Assembly (NCBI GenBank): GCA_031546715.1
Contig: JAVBKA010000020.1
Span: 1-6,011 of the forward strand
DNA from: JAVBKA01 sp031546715
Lineage (GTDB): Bacteria; Bacillota; Clostridia; Oscillospirales; UBA929
Direction: 5' to 3'
DNA: 6,011 bases
The notes beneath the pieces were generated by a model. That model ran no database searches, was not told where the DNA came from, and saw only the letters and a list, made by a program, of their open reading frames with translations. The position numbers and the translations under genes were made by a program. Positions 5,751-6,011 of the stretch are shown here, in pieces; the stretch's first letter is position 1, and the number at the start of each line of letters is the position of its first letter.

Positions 5751-6011
5751 TTACATTGCACTTGTGACGGAAGTTGCCGAGGATGACGTGGTAATTGCTG
5801 TAGATGCTATGACTACTCCGGTAATGACACAAAGAGCACATGAACTGCATACCACGCAAGCAGTGCAGCCGACGCAACCGATGCAGTTTGAATTTGAAAC
5901 AGCATCAAAGGTTAGGCTGCTATCCAAAAGCTCTTTTACTGACTCTTCAGAAAAAGTTCCTTCATATAGGAGTTTGCCAATATTTTCTCTTAGGTCAGGT
6001 GCAATTTGCTC
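5751..6011 (-). CDS. Second seven-Cys sactipeptide precursor, C-terminal 86 residues (start outside window)
   Basis: An open frame enters at the right edge and stops with TAA at 5751-5753. Numbering from the edge, residues 4-29 are a leader block (APDLRENIGKLLYEGTF and following) nearly identical to the downstream precursor. Cysteines follow at 43, 46, 49, 52, 55, 58 and 61 (spacers IG, VG, TA, VV, SS, AL), then a 25-residue tail rich in Thr, Ser, Ala, Val and Ile with no Cys. Spacing, number of cysteines and tail length are the same as in the complete precursor although the residues between differ. That is the signature of selection on the bridging pattern rather than on sequence. The two could form a two-peptide bacteriocin, as in thuricin CD, or be independent variants. 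Maturation is presumably by the two downstream radical SAM enzymes. No sign of disruption; the missing N-terminus is only an effect of the window edge. Confidence 0.85.
   Translation of the reverse strand, partial: EQIAPDLRENIGKLLYEGTFSEESVKELLDSSLTFDAVSNSNCIGCVGCTACVVCSSCALCVITGVVIASTAITTSSSATSVTSAM

Noticed and set aside
5689..5877. Minus-strand 62-residue frame with several cysteines
   Set aside because: It overlaps the upstream precursor in another frame; the correct frame (5751-6011) gives the conserved leader block and perfect Cys spacing, so this is a shadow.

Overview
The window looks like a moderately AT-rich bacterial chromosome segment with strong AGGAG-type ribosome binding sites. 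The style suggests a Clostridia-like Firmicute, but no rRNA or lineage marker is present, so the taxonomy is only a guess. It holds the end of one plus-strand gene and, facing it, a minus-strand gene set that reads as a ribosomally made, thioether-bridged peptide (sactipeptide-type RiPP) cluster.

Layout, left to right: (1) 1-312, + strand, is the C-terminal part of a glutathione-peroxidase family protein. (2) 313-680 has no supportable gene but carries two strong inverted repeats (336-399 and 571-616). The mismatches in both become G-U wobbles only when the minus strand is transcribed, which suggests structured RNA in the 3' region of the minus-strand operon. (3) 681-2255, minus, is a PepD-type aminoacyl-histidine dipeptidase with all metal ligands and an unexpected Cys-containing C-terminal tail. 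(4) 2320-3600, minus, is a radical SAM/SPASM protein with an HTH-like N-terminal domain. (5) 3626-5110, minus, is a second, different radical SAM/SPASM peptide maturase. (6) 5209-5664, minus, is a complete precursor peptide. (7) 5751-6011, minus, is a paralogous precursor whose N-terminus lies beyond the window.

Transcription of the cluster runs from right to left: precursor, precursor, maturase, maturase, dipeptidase. Both precursors end in the same architecture: seven cysteines spaced exactly every third residue, then an uninterrupted 25-residue Ala/Thr/Ser/Val-rich tail with no further Cys. This is an enlarged version of the thurincin H plan (four Cys every third residue followed by a Thr/Ser/Ala tail), in which Cys thiols are joined to alpha carbons of the tail to make a hairpin ladder. 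The gene set of two precursors with two radical SAM enzymes recalls thuricin CD. I infer that the two enzymes build up to seven thioether bridges per peptide. No exporter, immunity gene or dedicated leader protease is visible. They, the promoter and the start of the upstream precursor are probably beyond position 6011. The dipeptidase may be a late leader-trimming enzyme or simply an unrelated neighbour.
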